Below are positions 8,789 through 16,806 of a stretch of 64,000 nt of DNA, one piece after another. Made by a program: the position numbers and the translations under genes. The notes beneath the pieces were generated by a model. That model did no database searches. It was given only the letters and a program-made list of their open reading frames with translations, and was not told the origin of the DNA. Source of the DNA: Taibaiella sp. (GTDB taxonomy: Bacteria > Bacteroidota > Bacteroidia > Chitinophagales > Chitinophagaceae); the NCBI GenBank assembly GCA_019638495.1, contig JAHBTQ010000001.1:806001-870000 (forward strand). The letters are read 5' to 3'. Each line of letters begins with the position of its first letter. Position 1 is the stretch's first letter.

Positions 8789-9607
8789 CTATTTCTTTAT
8801 CGCCCGCTTCATTTCCATTACGTCCATTTCAAGGTCTGCAAGACGGTGGTACACCTCTGCTGGTTCGCTGAAGTCACTGCTTATTTTCATTCGGCCATAC
8901 CAAACTTCCTTTATTTCAGATGGGTCTACCTCTAGCGTAGGGAACTCGTGCCTGTGCGCTATAGTGTCCGATTTCAGGTACAACTTGCCACGTTCCTTCA
9001 GGCGATTTACTACGCGCTTTATAGCTATGCCGCCATCATGTACTACCACATATACTCGGTTGTCGCGTATGTCTTCCAGCCTGTCTACCCATTCTCCTAT
9101 CACGCGGTCTCCATTCAGCACATTCGGCGCCATTGATGGCCCCTCTACTTCAAACATTCTATAAGTGGCATTGCTCAGGCCCGGCAGCCGAAATGTGGGC
9201 AGTGTTTCCATATACTCTGCATCACCATATCCCAGCAGGTAGCCGGCACGTGCCTTCACGGGTACGTATATTATGTTGTCGTTGCCGTTGGCGTCTACAG
9301 TTATGATGCGGGGAACACCGGTATAAATGCCGCTGTCTTTTTGCGGAAAGGCCGCCTTCAGCATAAGGTCTTTTTCGGTGGAGGCATCTTCTTCTGCCTG
9401 GTTTTGCTCCATGTTTTTTGACAAGAGATCGTCAAGACTCACGCCAAAATACTTGGCAAACGTTCGCAGGGTCTCCACATTCGGTTCGCTGATACCGGCT
9501 TCATAGTTAGCAATGGTGGTTCGGCCAATATTCACGTCTGAGCTAAGCCCATCCTGCGTCTTGCCCGCCTTCTTGCGCAGGAATTTTAGGTTGTTCCTTA
9601 AGTACAT
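8789..9607 (-). CDS. XRE-type HTH / S24 peptidase-like repressor (LexA/CI fold)
   Basis: The 272-residue regulator has an N-terminal Cro/CI helix-turn-helix (residues ~5-60, GKTQDGLSSDVNIGRTTIAN) and a C-terminal S24 domain. A possible Ala-Gly cleavage pair lies at 121-122, the nucleophile Ser158 in EGPSMAP and the Lys197 base in GIAIKRVV. Spacing is close to that of LexA (Ala84-Gly85, Ser119, Lys156), so RecA-stimulated self-cleavage is plausible. An ATG 24 codons upstream is in frame, but the start chosen matches the HTH N-terminus and lies four bases after a TACCTTTG box. It is divergent from the MuB-like operon, the usual position of a phage repressor. Confidence 0.9.
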   Translation of the reverse strand: MYLRNNLKFLRKKAGKTQDGLSSDVNIGRTTIANYEAGISEPNVETLRTFAKYFGVSLDDLLSKNMEQNQAEEDASTEKDLMLKAAFPQKDSGIYTGVPRIITVDANGNDNIIYVPVKARAGYLLGYGDAEYMETLPTFRLPGLSNATYRMFEVEGPSMAPNVLNGDRVIGEWVDRLEDIRDNRVYVVVHDGGIAIKRVVNRLKERGKLYLKSDTIAHRHEFPTLEVDPSEIKEVWYGRMKISSDFSEPAEVYHRLADLEMDVMEMKRAIKK

Positions 9608-9619
9608 GACACAAAGGTA
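9608..9619 (-). promoter_or_regulatory. Promoter box of the repressor gene, abutting the ATG
   Basis: On the minus strand TACCTTTG (9619-9612) is followed by four bases and the ATG at 9607, predicting a leaderless transcript. Confidence 0.5.
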
Positions 9620-9629
9620 AGAAATTTTT

Positions 9630-9644
9630 TCCAAAAAGTTTGGA
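9630..9644. promoter_or_regulatory. Candidate operator: perfect inverted repeat TCCAAA-N3-TTTGGA
   Basis: The repeat is perfect over six bases per arm with a three-base spacer. It lies in the 203-base gap between the divergent repressor and MuB-like genes and covers the TTG (9640-9642) of the rightward promoter. This is where a CI-like repressor would be expected to bind. The binding itself is inference. Confidence 0.45.
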
Positions 9645-9671
9645 TTTGTCAAATTAATTGGAATATCTTTG
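9640..9671 (+). promoter_or_regulatory. Rightward promoter of the MuB-like operon
   Basis: TTG at 9640-9642, a 21-base spacer and TATCTTTG at 9664-9671 fit the Bacteroidota vegetative promoter. Transcription would start near 9677, leaving about 134 bases of leader before the ATG at 9811. Confidence 0.6.
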
Positions 9672-9810
9672 TGGTGCAATTGACAATTTACTCATCCCTA
9701 TCTCAGTTGCAGGTGCCAAAAAAGTTGTAGTGCAGTCTGGCAGGCACCCGAAATAACCCCCAATAAGGAACAACCCCTTTACCACTATCAAAAACTATAA
9801 AACAAGCAAT

Positions 9811-10662
9811 ATGACACACGAACAGAAAAAGCAGGTACGAGAGGCACTCATACGTTACGTAGGCACTTATCAGTCTCAGGCCGAGGCTGCAGCCACGCTC
9901 GACGCTGTAAGCCCCTCCACCATATCACAGATTACTGATCACAATTGGGAGATGCTTAGCGATGGGATATGGTATAATGTAGCACGCCAGGTAGGCTTTT
10001 ATTGTGGCACATGGCAGGCAGCAGACACAAGCGCTCACCTGTTGCTTCGCATTCTTTTCAACGATGCGCAGCATTATGGCATGGCCTATGGTATCGCAAT
10101 AGGGCACGGAATGGGTAAAACGTTTACTGCTGCAAAATATGCCCGCGAGAACGCTAACGTGATCTACGTCACCGGTAGCGAATCATACAACCGAAAAACG
10201 TTTTTGAAGGCAGTGCTTTGCGCAGTTGGCATCGAAGTTGATGGTACAGCACCTGCTATGCTCAAACAATTGGTGTCCGTAATTAAGGAGAAGGAACAAC
10301 CACTGCTGGTAATAGATGATGCACACAAGCTGAAGGACAGGGTATTGTTGTTGCTTGTGCTGCTGGCCAATAGTGTGGCCGGTGTAGCTGGCATCATTAT
10401 GATGGGGGATGCCACCATGCGCATGCGAATAATAGAAGGTATGCGCCTGCAGCGTCCGGGCTTCGATGAGATTTACAAAACGATCGGTCGCCGTTTCATT
10501 ACGCTCAACTATCTCTCTACAGGTGATGTGCCGGCCGTTTGTCGCGCCAATGGCATACACGATGAAGATACTATAAACTATATCACCGACATGAGTAACA
10601 ACAGCCTGCACACAGCCACTTCGCTTATCGTGCAGCATACGCAGCAGAGCATGGCTGCATAA
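9811..10662 (+). CDS. MuB/ExeA-like AAA ATPase
   Basis: The 283-residue protein has an N-terminal HTH-like region (residues ~20-45, QSQAEAAATLDAVSPSTISQ), a P-loop (IGHGMGKT, 97-104, slightly off the usual A/GxxxxGKT), a Walker B VIDDAHKL (167-173) and a C-terminal helical region. This is the architecture of the phage Mu B target-selection ATPase and related transposition ATPases. MuB normally delivers target DNA to the MuA transposase, but no MuA-like gene is present in the window. Three similarly spaced genes follow, one of them a Gam homologue. A transposition role is therefore uncertain; a domesticated or remnant role is possible. Confidence 0.85.
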   Translation: MTHEQKKQVREALIRYVGTYQSQAEAAATLDAVSPSTISQITDHNWEMLSDGIWYNVARQVGFYCGTWQAADTSAHLLLRILFNDAQHYGMAYGIAIGHGMGKTFTAAKYARENANVIYVTGSESYNRKTFLKAVLCAVGIEVDGTAPAMLKQLVSVIKEKEQPLLVIDDAHKLKDRVLLLLVLLANSVAGVAGIIMMGDATMRMRIIEGMRLQRPGFDEIYKTIGRRFITLNYLSTGDVPAVCRANGIHDEDTINYITDMSNNSLHTATSLIVQHTQQSMAA

Positions 10663-10692
10663 CTACGTAACCAATTTTTAAAACTATATTTT

Positions 10693-11148
10693 ATGTACTA
10701 CGCAACATTATCATCCGCTACCACAGCCGAAACACTTACAAAGCCGGCTGAAAAACAAGCAGTGGCCATCGCAAGGCTTGTGAAGAACAAGACGGGTATG
10801 AGCATCAATGTGCTACAGTATCCTACAGAACTGATAAACAAAACACCCCAGCGCATGCTGCACGTCATAGCCATGGCGCTGGACATGAGCCCGGAGACAT
10901 ACCGTATGAAAACACGTGTGCGCAATGTGGTGGAGCTTCGCTTTATCGCTACGCTCTTCCTGCGCCAGCATTTTCCAGCACTTACCCTGCACCAGATAGC
11001 CGCCTACTTTGGTGGCCAGGACCACAGCTCGGTTATCAATGGCCTTTCCCGTGCATACAACCTTATCTATGTACAGGATGCACAGTTTCTGAAAAAATAT
11101 AACATGGCACTTCAATCCGTAACAGCATGGCTAAGAAGAGAAGCATAA
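10693..11148 (+). CDS. Free-standing DnaA domain IV-like DNA-binding protein
   Basis: The 151-residue protein has an unknown N-terminal ~70 residues followed by a region (75-125) resembling the C-terminal DnaA-box-binding domain: RVRNVVELRFIATLF, LTLHQIAAYFGG and the signature GGQDHSSVINGL (107-118), equivalent to GGRDHSTV in DnaA. There is no AAA+ domain, so it is not an initiator by itself. It could recruit or block host replication at DnaA boxes, or bind its own sites. The gene starts 30 bases after the ATPase and its end overlaps the next gene by 22 bases. Confidence 0.82.
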   Translation: MYYATLSSATTAETLTKPAEKQAVAIARLVKNKTGMSINVLQYPTELINKTPQRMLHVIAMALDMSPETYRMKTRVRNVVELRFIATLFLRQHFPALTLHQIAAYFGGQDHSSVINGLSRAYNLIYVQDAQFLKKYNMALQSVTAWLRREA

Positions 11149-11444
11149 GAATTCGCGTGAGCTACCAGCGCGTAGAGGCACTCCATGAGATATGTGGTGA
11201 AATGCTGGAGGAGTTCCGCCCGGACAATGACCATCGCCAACTGCTGCACGAGTATATGCACGAGTTGCAAGACAAGCTTCATACTATGCTGGAACGCAAT
11301 CAGCAGAACTATACCTTGGCGTTGGCAGGACCGGAGGCAGTTGCATTCTACCAATTGTGGAATATGCTGGATATCCGCTACGACAAATATGCACTCCTGA
11401 TTGTAGATAACCTGCTGAAAAAAATGAGCAGCCTGGCGGCTTAA
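11127..11444 (+). CDS. Unknown 105-residue helical protein of the Mu-like module
   Basis: No family was recognised. The N-terminus is basic (MAKKRSIRIRVSYQR); the rest is predicted helical and mixed in charge, with an aromatic-rich patch (AFYQLWNMLDIRYDKYALL). The start overlaps the DnaA-like gene by 22 bases in another frame. That and its place between two phage-like genes support a real gene. Confidence 0.65.
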   Translation: MAKKRSIRIRVSYQRVEALHEICGEMLEEFRPDNDHRQLLHEYMHELQDKLHTMLERNQQNYTLALAGPEAVAFYQLWNMLDIRYDKYALLIVDNLLKKMSSLAA

Positions 11445-11480
11445 ACTTACCTATCATTAAACCTAAACAAGCAATACCCT

Positions 11481-11993
11481 ATGAAGACAAAAACAGAAAG
11501 CAGGATCAACGGTAGTGTCACTGTCATCCATTTTAATGAAGCCATGCAGCGATATGCCGCTGCCGAACGACGAGAAGCAGAAATAAACAAGACAATAGAA
11601 ACAGAAGTAAATGAGGTGCTAGGCAGATTTGAGGACGAACTCATGTGCCTGGCACAGGCTAAACAGACAGCGTTTGGAATAGCACATGCCTATTGTGCTG
11701 CAAATAAAGCTGCGTTGTTTGCTCAGCGCCGCAGTATCGGCACCGGACATGGTGTTGCGGGTTTTCGCCTGGGCACACCGGCGCTTAAAACACGCAAAGG
11801 CAGCAGTTGGAAAAAAGTACTTACCGCGCTGAAGGAAAAACTACCTGCATATGTACGCATTACTGAAGAACCCGCCAAGGCACTGCTGCTTGCTGACAGG
11901 CACAAGGAAAATGTGGCACCATTGTTGGTGGAGATAGGTGTGGAAGTAGTACAGGAAGAGGTGTTCTACATAGAGACAGGACAGGCGGCATAG
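11481..11993 (+). CDS. gam: Mu Gam-like host-nuclease inhibitor
   Basis: The 170-residue protein matches phage Mu Gam, which binds double-stranded DNA ends and protects them from host exonucleases such as RecBCD; Gam is distantly related to Ku. Visible signatures are an N-terminal coiled coil (~25-70), the central GVAGFRLGTPALKTRKGSSW and WKKVLTALKEKLPAYVR segments and the EEPAKALLLADR turn. Length agrees with Mu Gam. The upstream sequence AAACAAGCAATA is shared with the MuB-like gene. Confidence 0.88.
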   Translation: MKTKTESRINGSVTVIHFNEAMQRYAAAERREAEINKTIETEVNEVLGRFEDELMCLAQAKQTAFGIAHAYCAANKAALFAQRRSIGTGHGVAGFRLGTPALKTRKGSSWKKVLTALKEKLPAYVRITEEPAKALLLADRHKENVAPLLVEIGVEVVQEEVFYIETGQAA

Positions 11994-12048
11994 CAGAATT
12001 GTGGAATAGCGTCAACAAATTAGTTCACAAAACAAAAAAACAGGAGGC

Positions 12049-12264
12049 ATGGAAAGGAACTATACAGACTTACAACATTCTACCGACCCTCAACCAACGG
12101 GAGTTTACTACACCCGGGTTGCCCATTCCGTTACGCGCAGGCAGCATAAACATGAAATGCTCCTCACATTCATGAAACATGCTAATTCCCCGAAACGAAA
12201 ACAGAGGAAAACAGCCCCCATAAGACCCACACTATTGCATTCTCTCCTATCCATCTTTTTATGA
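12049..12264 (+). CDS. Hypothetical 71-residue basic protein
   Basis: This short frame follows Gam and is preceded by AGGAGG, an unusually strong Shine-Dalgarno-like string for this genome, but only one base from the ATG. The product is rich in Arg, Lys, His and Thr with a hydrophobic C-terminus. No family was recognised. It may be the last gene of the module or chance. Confidence 0.35.
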   Translation: MERNYTDLQHSTDPQPTGVYYTRVAHSVTRRQHKHEMLLTFMKHANSPKRKQRKTAPIRPTLLHSLLSIFL

Positions 12265-12280
12265 ACGCCGCCGCGAAGTG

Positions 12281-12307
12281 TCACCCACTGCCTTTGCAGT
12301 TGGGTGA
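12281..12307 (+). terminator. Hairpin closing the Mu-like module
   Basis: TCACCCACTGC pairs with GCAGTTGGGTGA (one bulge) around a CTTT loop and is followed by TCTTTC. It is a strong stem with a weak T tract, placed where the operon ends. Confidence 0.5.
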
Positions 12308-12465
12308 TCTTTCAACCGGCAATTACATCACTACAAAAGCCATATGCATAATTGACGAGCATACGGTCAATGCCGGCAACACTAACCGAAAATTATTACG
12401 CATTCCAAAAAACAGAAATGCTAATGAAAAAGTTGGTGTAAATAGTTAATTATCAAAGAAATCCT

Positions 12466-12496
12466 TTGATTTTTTAAGAATTGTTTGGTAGGTTTG
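12466..12496 (+). promoter_or_regulatory. Near-consensus promoter of the microprotein gene
   Basis: TTG at 12466-12468, a 20-base spacer and TAGGTTTG at 12489-12496 match the Bacteroidota promoter. The box ends five bases before the ATG at 12502, so the mRNA would be leaderless or nearly so. Confidence 0.6.
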
Positions 12497-12501
12497 TTCT
12501 G

Positions 12502-12618
12502 ATGAACATCAAGTACGCAACCAAGCGCATCAGCGAATCAGACACTACCACTTATATATTAGTGGCAGTTGTGTTGCTTATTATCGTCATTGGCGCTGTC
12601 AACATCTTTACGATGTAA
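12502..12618 (+). CDS. 38-residue single-helix membrane microprotein
   Basis: The frame encodes a polar, basic N-terminal 18 residues (MNIKYATKRISESDTTTY) and one hydrophobic helix (ILVAVVLLIIVIGAVNIF) ending at the membrane edge. The near-consensus promoter directly in front, with no other gene it could serve on this strand before the convergent protease gene, argues that it is expressed. No homologue is recognised. Confidence 0.55.
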   Translation: MNIKYATKRISESDTTTYILVAVVLLIIVIGAVNIFTM

Positions 12619-12631
12619 TCCACTAACCACG

Positions 12632-14317
12632 CTACTTTCCCGGTTTCAGCAATGCTTTATATTCTGCAGGTGTGTTAATGAGGGCCACAGCTTTGTCCAG
12701 TTCCTTATCATACTGCATGGTCTGCGCCATACGTCCGCGGGTGTAGTAATAACGCGAAGCAATTTCGCTCTCCAGTACGTGCCTCACCTGGTCTTTATGT
12801 TTCAATAGATCGCTCTTCTTGTCGTGAGACAGTTTAGTACGCAGTGCTTCAAATTCCGACTTCACATTGTCATAGTACTTTTCACGTACCGCTATGCTCT
12901 TCAGTGTATCAAACTGCACTTCTGTTTCCGTCTTGTAAGAATAGTCCTTGTTTTCCAGCCATTTAGAAAACTGGCTGAATTCTGCCTCCGTTAGCGAAAA
13001 CTTTGTAGGGTCCGGTATGGAGGAGTGTTTTGCAGCATACTCGGTAGCATAGTCGAAGATGTAATTCTTGGAATACAATGTTGCCGCAACATGGCTCATT
13101 GGTTCGTCCTTCACCGTTACATCAGGCGACACGCCTCCTCCACTCAGCACATCGCGGCCATTGCGGGTTTTAAAGGTTTTGCGAAGCGAATCGGCAAACG
13201 TGCTCACGCTGCCATCAGCGTTGCGGTGTGTATAGTCCAGTGCCTGTATGCAGCGGCCGCTTGGTGTATAGTAGCGGGCCACGGTCAGTTTCAAATGGCT
13301 CTTAAAGCCCAGTGGACGTGTTACCTGCACCAGGCCCTTGCCATAGGAACGTTCTCCTACTATCACACCCCTGTCCAGGTCTTGTATAGTACCGGCAACT
13401 ATCTCAGATGCCGATGCCGAAGACTTGTTTACAAGCACTGCCAGAGGCAGGTCTTTATTCCACGCAGGCAGACCGGTCTTATATTCCTTGTCCATCTCGG
13501 GGATCTTGTAGCGGGTGCTCACTACGGGTTGTCCTTTGTCTACAAATATGTTGCAGACAGCCACAGCCTCATCCAGCAGCCCCCCGGGATTATTACGCAG
13601 GTCCAGCACAAGTCCCTTCAGATCCGGCTGCACTTTCTTCAGACTATCAAAGGCATCCTTCACCTGGTTGCCGCACATTTGCGTGAACTGCGTAAGTCGC
13701 ACATAGGCGATGTTAGCCTGTGGTCCCACAAATCCGGCATAGGGTACACTTGAGATTTCTATTTCACCCCTTGTTATCAGTTTCTCAGATGTTGTTCCTG
13801 TATAGGCATCCTTCACCCGCATTTTCACTTGTGTACCGGAAGAGCCCTTCAGCAGCGAGCCCAGGTCATCCACGTTCTTTCCTTTCAGCGGCTGGCCGTC
13901 TATGCTCTCCACCATGTCGCCGGGATGAAGGCCAGCCAACTGTGCGGGACTGTTTTCATACACATCTGCAACGTAGATGTCGTCCCCCTTGCGCTGCATG
14001 TTAGCTCCTATGCCACCATACCGGCCAGTTGTCATAAACTCATACTCCTCTATATCTGCTTCCGTTATGAAGTTGGTATATGGGTCCAGGTCCATCAGCA
14101 TGGCGTCAACGCCGGTTTTCACCAGCTTGCCCGGGTCTATGGGGTCCACATAAAACGAGTTCAGCTCCTTAAATAGATTACTGTAGATGTCCAGGTTCTT
14201 TGATATCTCAAAATAGGGATCGCCGGTACTGGCCCGTATGAAGAAAAAGCCCGTTGCCGATAGCAATGCTCCGGCAAGAAGTCCACGCGCACTTATCCTG
14301 CTTTTCAATCGATTCAT
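12632..14317 (-). CDS. S41 family C-terminal processing protease (CtpA type)
   Basis: The 561-residue protein has an N-terminal signal/anchor helix, a PDZ domain (residues ~95-175, PAQLAGLHPGDMVESIDG), and the S41 core with a Ser in KSSASASEIVAGTI and a Lys in SYGKGLVQ forming the Ser-Lys dyad. A C-terminal helical extension follows. It cleaves C-termini or misfolded substrates in the periplasm. Length is normal for Bacteroidota members. Confidence 0.96.
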   Translation of the reverse strand: MNRLKSRISARGLLAGALLSATGFFFIRASTGDPYFEISKNLDIYSNLFKELNSFYVDPIDPGKLVKTGVDAMLMDLDPYTNFITEADIEEYEFMTTGRYGGIGANMQRKGDDIYVADVYENSPAQLAGLHPGDMVESIDGQPLKGKNVDDLGSLLKGSSGTQVKMRVKDAYTGTTSEKLITRGEIEISSVPYAGFVGPQANIAYVRLTQFTQMCGNQVKDAFDSLKKVQPDLKGLVLDLRNNPGGLLDEAVAVCNIFVDKGQPVVSTRYKIPEMDKEYKTGLPAWNKDLPLAVLVNKSSASASEIVAGTIQDLDRGVIVGERSYGKGLVQVTRPLGFKSHLKLTVARYYTPSGRCIQALDYTHRNADGSVSTFADSLRKTFKTRNGRDVLSGGGVSPDVTVKDEPMSHVAATLYSKNYIFDYATEYAAKHSSIPDPTKFSLTEAEFSQFSKWLENKDYSYKTETEVQFDTLKSIAVREKYYDNVKSEFEALRTKLSHDKKSDLLKHKDQVRHVLESEIASRYYYTRGRMAQTMQYDKELDKAVALINTPAEYKALLKPGK

Positions 14318-14473
14318 TTGTCGAATTTATGTAGGGCTACGAATTTACGCCAATTATCAGCCCCAACCGTTAAATAAACATCCTGCCCACTACCCCTTTT
14401 GTTATAATATTTGTAATTTGTAACCCTTTAAGCGGGATTCTTTCCGCACCAGCTATTGGCCCCATCCATATTT

Positions 14474-15124
14474 ATGAGACATTCCGCACTCATATTGCTC
14501 CTGTGCCTGCTGCTATGCGCAGGCAGTGCTGCGGCCCAGAAACCCTTTACCGAGGGTACGCTTACCTATAAGGTGGAGCTAACCACACCAGAGGGAGAAG
14601 TGATAAAGGGAATTTATATTTTCTCCATCAAAGACGGCGAGATAAAGAAAGAGCTGAAGATGGATAACGGGTTCGAAGACGTAACCTTGCTCTATTGTGA
14701 AAAGCATGCCATCTACACTTTGCAGAGTCGTGAGGGTAAGAAATATGCCATCCAGCTCAGCATGGACGACCTGGTGAAAAAGCAGGAGCGATACAAGGGC
14801 TTCACTGTTGAGCGCGAATCAGAGCAAAAACACAAAGTAGCCGGCACTACTGTATTCAAAGGCAAACTGAGATATACCGATGGTAGCACCACGGAGATTC
14901 TTTATACAAAGGAATGGAAACCCGTACAGGCCGTTACATTCAACCGTTTTCCTGATGCACCCTTTTTCCCGCTCAGCTTTGCCTACAAAGAACCAAGTGG
15001 CATCTCCATGAGGTTCGACGCAGAGACTATGGACGTTACACCTGTAGCCACCTCGGCTTTTCAGATACCACCTGATTATAAAATGATCTCCTACGAGGAA
15101 TATAAGCAGCTAAATAAAGAATGA
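14474..15124 (+). CDS. Exported hypothetical protein preceding an L,D-transpeptidase
   Basis: The 216-residue product starts with a signal peptide ending AAAQK. The mature part is beta-rich, with TYKVELTTPEGEVIKGIY and GKLRYTDGSTTEILYTKEW segments resembling DUF4412/LolA-like exported proteins, but the assignment is weak. The ATG at 14474 is preferred over an upstream TTG because it begins the signal peptide. Its stop overlaps the next start by four bases (ATGA), so the two are coupled. Confidence 0.8.
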   Translation: MRHSALILLLCLLLCAGSAAAQKPFTEGTLTYKVELTTPEGEVIKGIYIFSIKDGEIKKELKMDNGFEDVTLLYCEKHAIYTLQSREGKKYAIQLSMDDLVKKQERYKGFTVERESEQKHKVAGTTVFKGKLRYTDGSTTEILYTKEWKPVQAVTFNRFPDAPFFPLSFAYKEPSGISMRFDAETMDVTPVATSAFQIPPDYKMISYEEYKQLNKE

Positions 15125-15807
15125 AATTAGTGCTACAGCCAGTTCGTAGGTATGCACTTTGCCTGCTCGGCCTTTTGTCATTGTCGTTTGCTGCCATGGC
15201 CCAGCTACAGGATGTGCGTGTACTGGAAGAAGTGCGTAAGACCGATGGCACCATCATCAGGAAGATACAGTACACACAGAATGGGAAGCGGGTAACAGAA
15301 ACACACGTTATTAGGCCCCACGAAGTGGTAAACGTGCCCATCAACCCTGATACGCTGGACAAAAGCCAGCTAATGGTGGTCATTCACAAGTCCCGCTTTT
15401 CGCTTGATGTCTATTATCGCAGAAAGAAGATACGTAGCTATAAAGTGGTCTTTGGCCCCAAGCCAAAAGAAGACAAGAAAATGAAGGGCGACCGCTGCAC
15501 GCCCGAAGGAAAATTCCTGGTGCTGAATAAGCGCCCAAGTGCACGATACAACAAGTTTATTCAAATCGACTATCCTAACGACTCGTCCTACATGCACTTC
15601 AACGCGTTGAAAAAGCGTGGCCTCATACCTGCCGATGCCGAGATAGGCGGCGATGTAGGTATACACGGTATATGGAAGGGCGGCGACGACATGATAGAAA
15701 TGGGAGTAGGCTGGACGGATGGCTGCATAGCCATGAAAAACTCCGATGTGGATGACCTTTACCGTTTCCTGGAGGCAGGCGTGCCCGTTTATATCAGGAA
15801 GCAATAA
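15121..15807 (+). CDS. L,D-transpeptidase (YkuD domain)
   Basis: The 228-residue exported protein carries a signal peptide and a YkuD catalytic domain: SRFSLDVYYRRKKIRSY at its start, His182 in VGIHGIW and the nucleophile Cys202 in GWTDGCIAMKN. It should form 3-3 crosslinks or attach proteins to peptidoglycan in the periplasm. Start and stop overlap with the previous gene suggest a shared role at the envelope. Confidence 0.94.
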   Translation: MKLVLQPVRRYALCLLGLLSLSFAAMAQLQDVRVLEEVRKTDGTIIRKIQYTQNGKRVTETHVIRPHEVVNVPINPDTLDKSQLMVVIHKSRFSLDVYYRRKKIRSYKVVFGPKPKEDKKMKGDRCTPEGKFLVLNKRPSARYNKFIQIDYPNDSSYMHFNALKKRGLIPADAEIGGDVGIHGIWKGGDDMIEMGVGWTDGCIAMKNSDVDDLYRFLEAGVPVYIRKQ

Positions 15808-16104
15808 GCACCCGTTTCCAAAGCTTTCACTGCCGCAGGTTCGGCGCGTAGACCTCTGCGTAAGCCAACCTGTGCCACACGCAAGGAGGCGGTTTGCAAC
15901 CGTCAATACAGTAAGGCTGGGTCTCATAAAGCATAGCTTTTGCGGGTAGGACTCCTCATCAAAATCACTGTGCAGGCGATGATCTATTCGTATCAGCGAC
16001 AACAATGAACACAATCCCTCCCGATAGCTATCGGGACCCAATCCCTAATTCCCAATTCCCCTATTCAAAAACTATCCGCTAAATTCGCAGCTAAATCAGG
16101 ACAA
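15808..16104. other. Gene-free gap with a TCCCGATAGCTATCGGGA palindrome
   Basis: The 297-base gap contains a perfect 18-base palindrome at 16018-16035, a dispersed element common in Bacteroidota genomes. The rest shows no coding potential. No clear promoter was found for the CoA-transferase genes. Confidence 0.6.
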
Positions 16105-16806
16105 ATGAATAAAGTAGTGGCCGGCGCTGATGCCGCCGTACAGGATATACCATCGGGCGCTACTCTCATGCTAGGTGGCTTTGGCCTATGTGGCATACCG
16201 GAAAACTGTATTGCAGCACTGGTAAAGAAGGGAGTGAACAACCTTACCTGCATCTCAAACAATGCCGGAGTTGACGATTTTGGCATCGGTCTTATGCTTC
16301 AACAGAAGCAGGTAAAGAAGATGATATCATCTTATGTAGGCGAGAATGCAGAGTTTGAACGTCAGTTGCTCAGCGGCGAACTGGAAGTAGAGCTGATACC
16401 GCAGGGTACGCTTGCTACGCGCTGCATGGCTAGTGGCTACGGCATGCCGGCCGTGTTCCTGCTGGCAGGTGTGGGCACAGAAGTAGCAGAGGGCAAAGAG
16501 GTACGCGAGTTTAATGGTAAGAAATACCTGCTGGAGCACGCTTTCGATTCAGACTTCGCTATCGTGAAGGCCTGGAAGGGAGACCGTCTGGGTAACCTGG
16601 TGTTCAAAGACACCGCCCGCAACTTCAACCCCATGATGGCTATGGCTGGCAAGATTACGATTGCCGAAGTGGAAGAACTGGTTGAGCCGGGCGAGTTGGA
16701 TCCAAACTACATTCATGTTCCCGGCATATACGTGCACCGTATTTTCCAGGGCAGCAATTATGAAAAGAGGATCGAGCAACGTACTGTGAGGAAAAGAAAC
16801 CCCTAA
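16105..16806 (+). CDS. scoA: 3-oxoacid CoA-transferase subunit A
   Basis: The 233-residue protein has [35 protein letters not shown], the [12 protein letters not shown] segment and [19 protein letters not shown], split here by position, all typical of subunit A of succinyl-CoA:3-ketoacid-CoA transferase. With subunit B it moves CoA from succinyl-CoA to acetoacetate in ketone body or fatty-acid metabolism. The actual donor is inferred from the family. Confidence 0.96.
   Translation: MNKVVAGADAAVQDIPSGATLMLGGFGLCGIPENCIAALVKKGVNNLTCISNNAGVDDFGIGLMLQQKQVKKMISSYVGENAEFERQLLSGELEVELIPQGTLATRCMASGYGMPAVFLLAGVGTEVAEGKEVREFNGKKYLLEHAFDSDFAIVKAWKGDRLGNLVFKDTARNFNPMMAMAGKITIAEVEELVEPGELDPNYIHVPGIYVHRIFQGSNYEKRIEQRTVRKRNP

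Noticed and set aside
12261..12449. 62-residue + strand frame after the Mu-like module
   Set aside because: It runs through the hairpin at 12281-12307 and has no promoter box or recognisable features.
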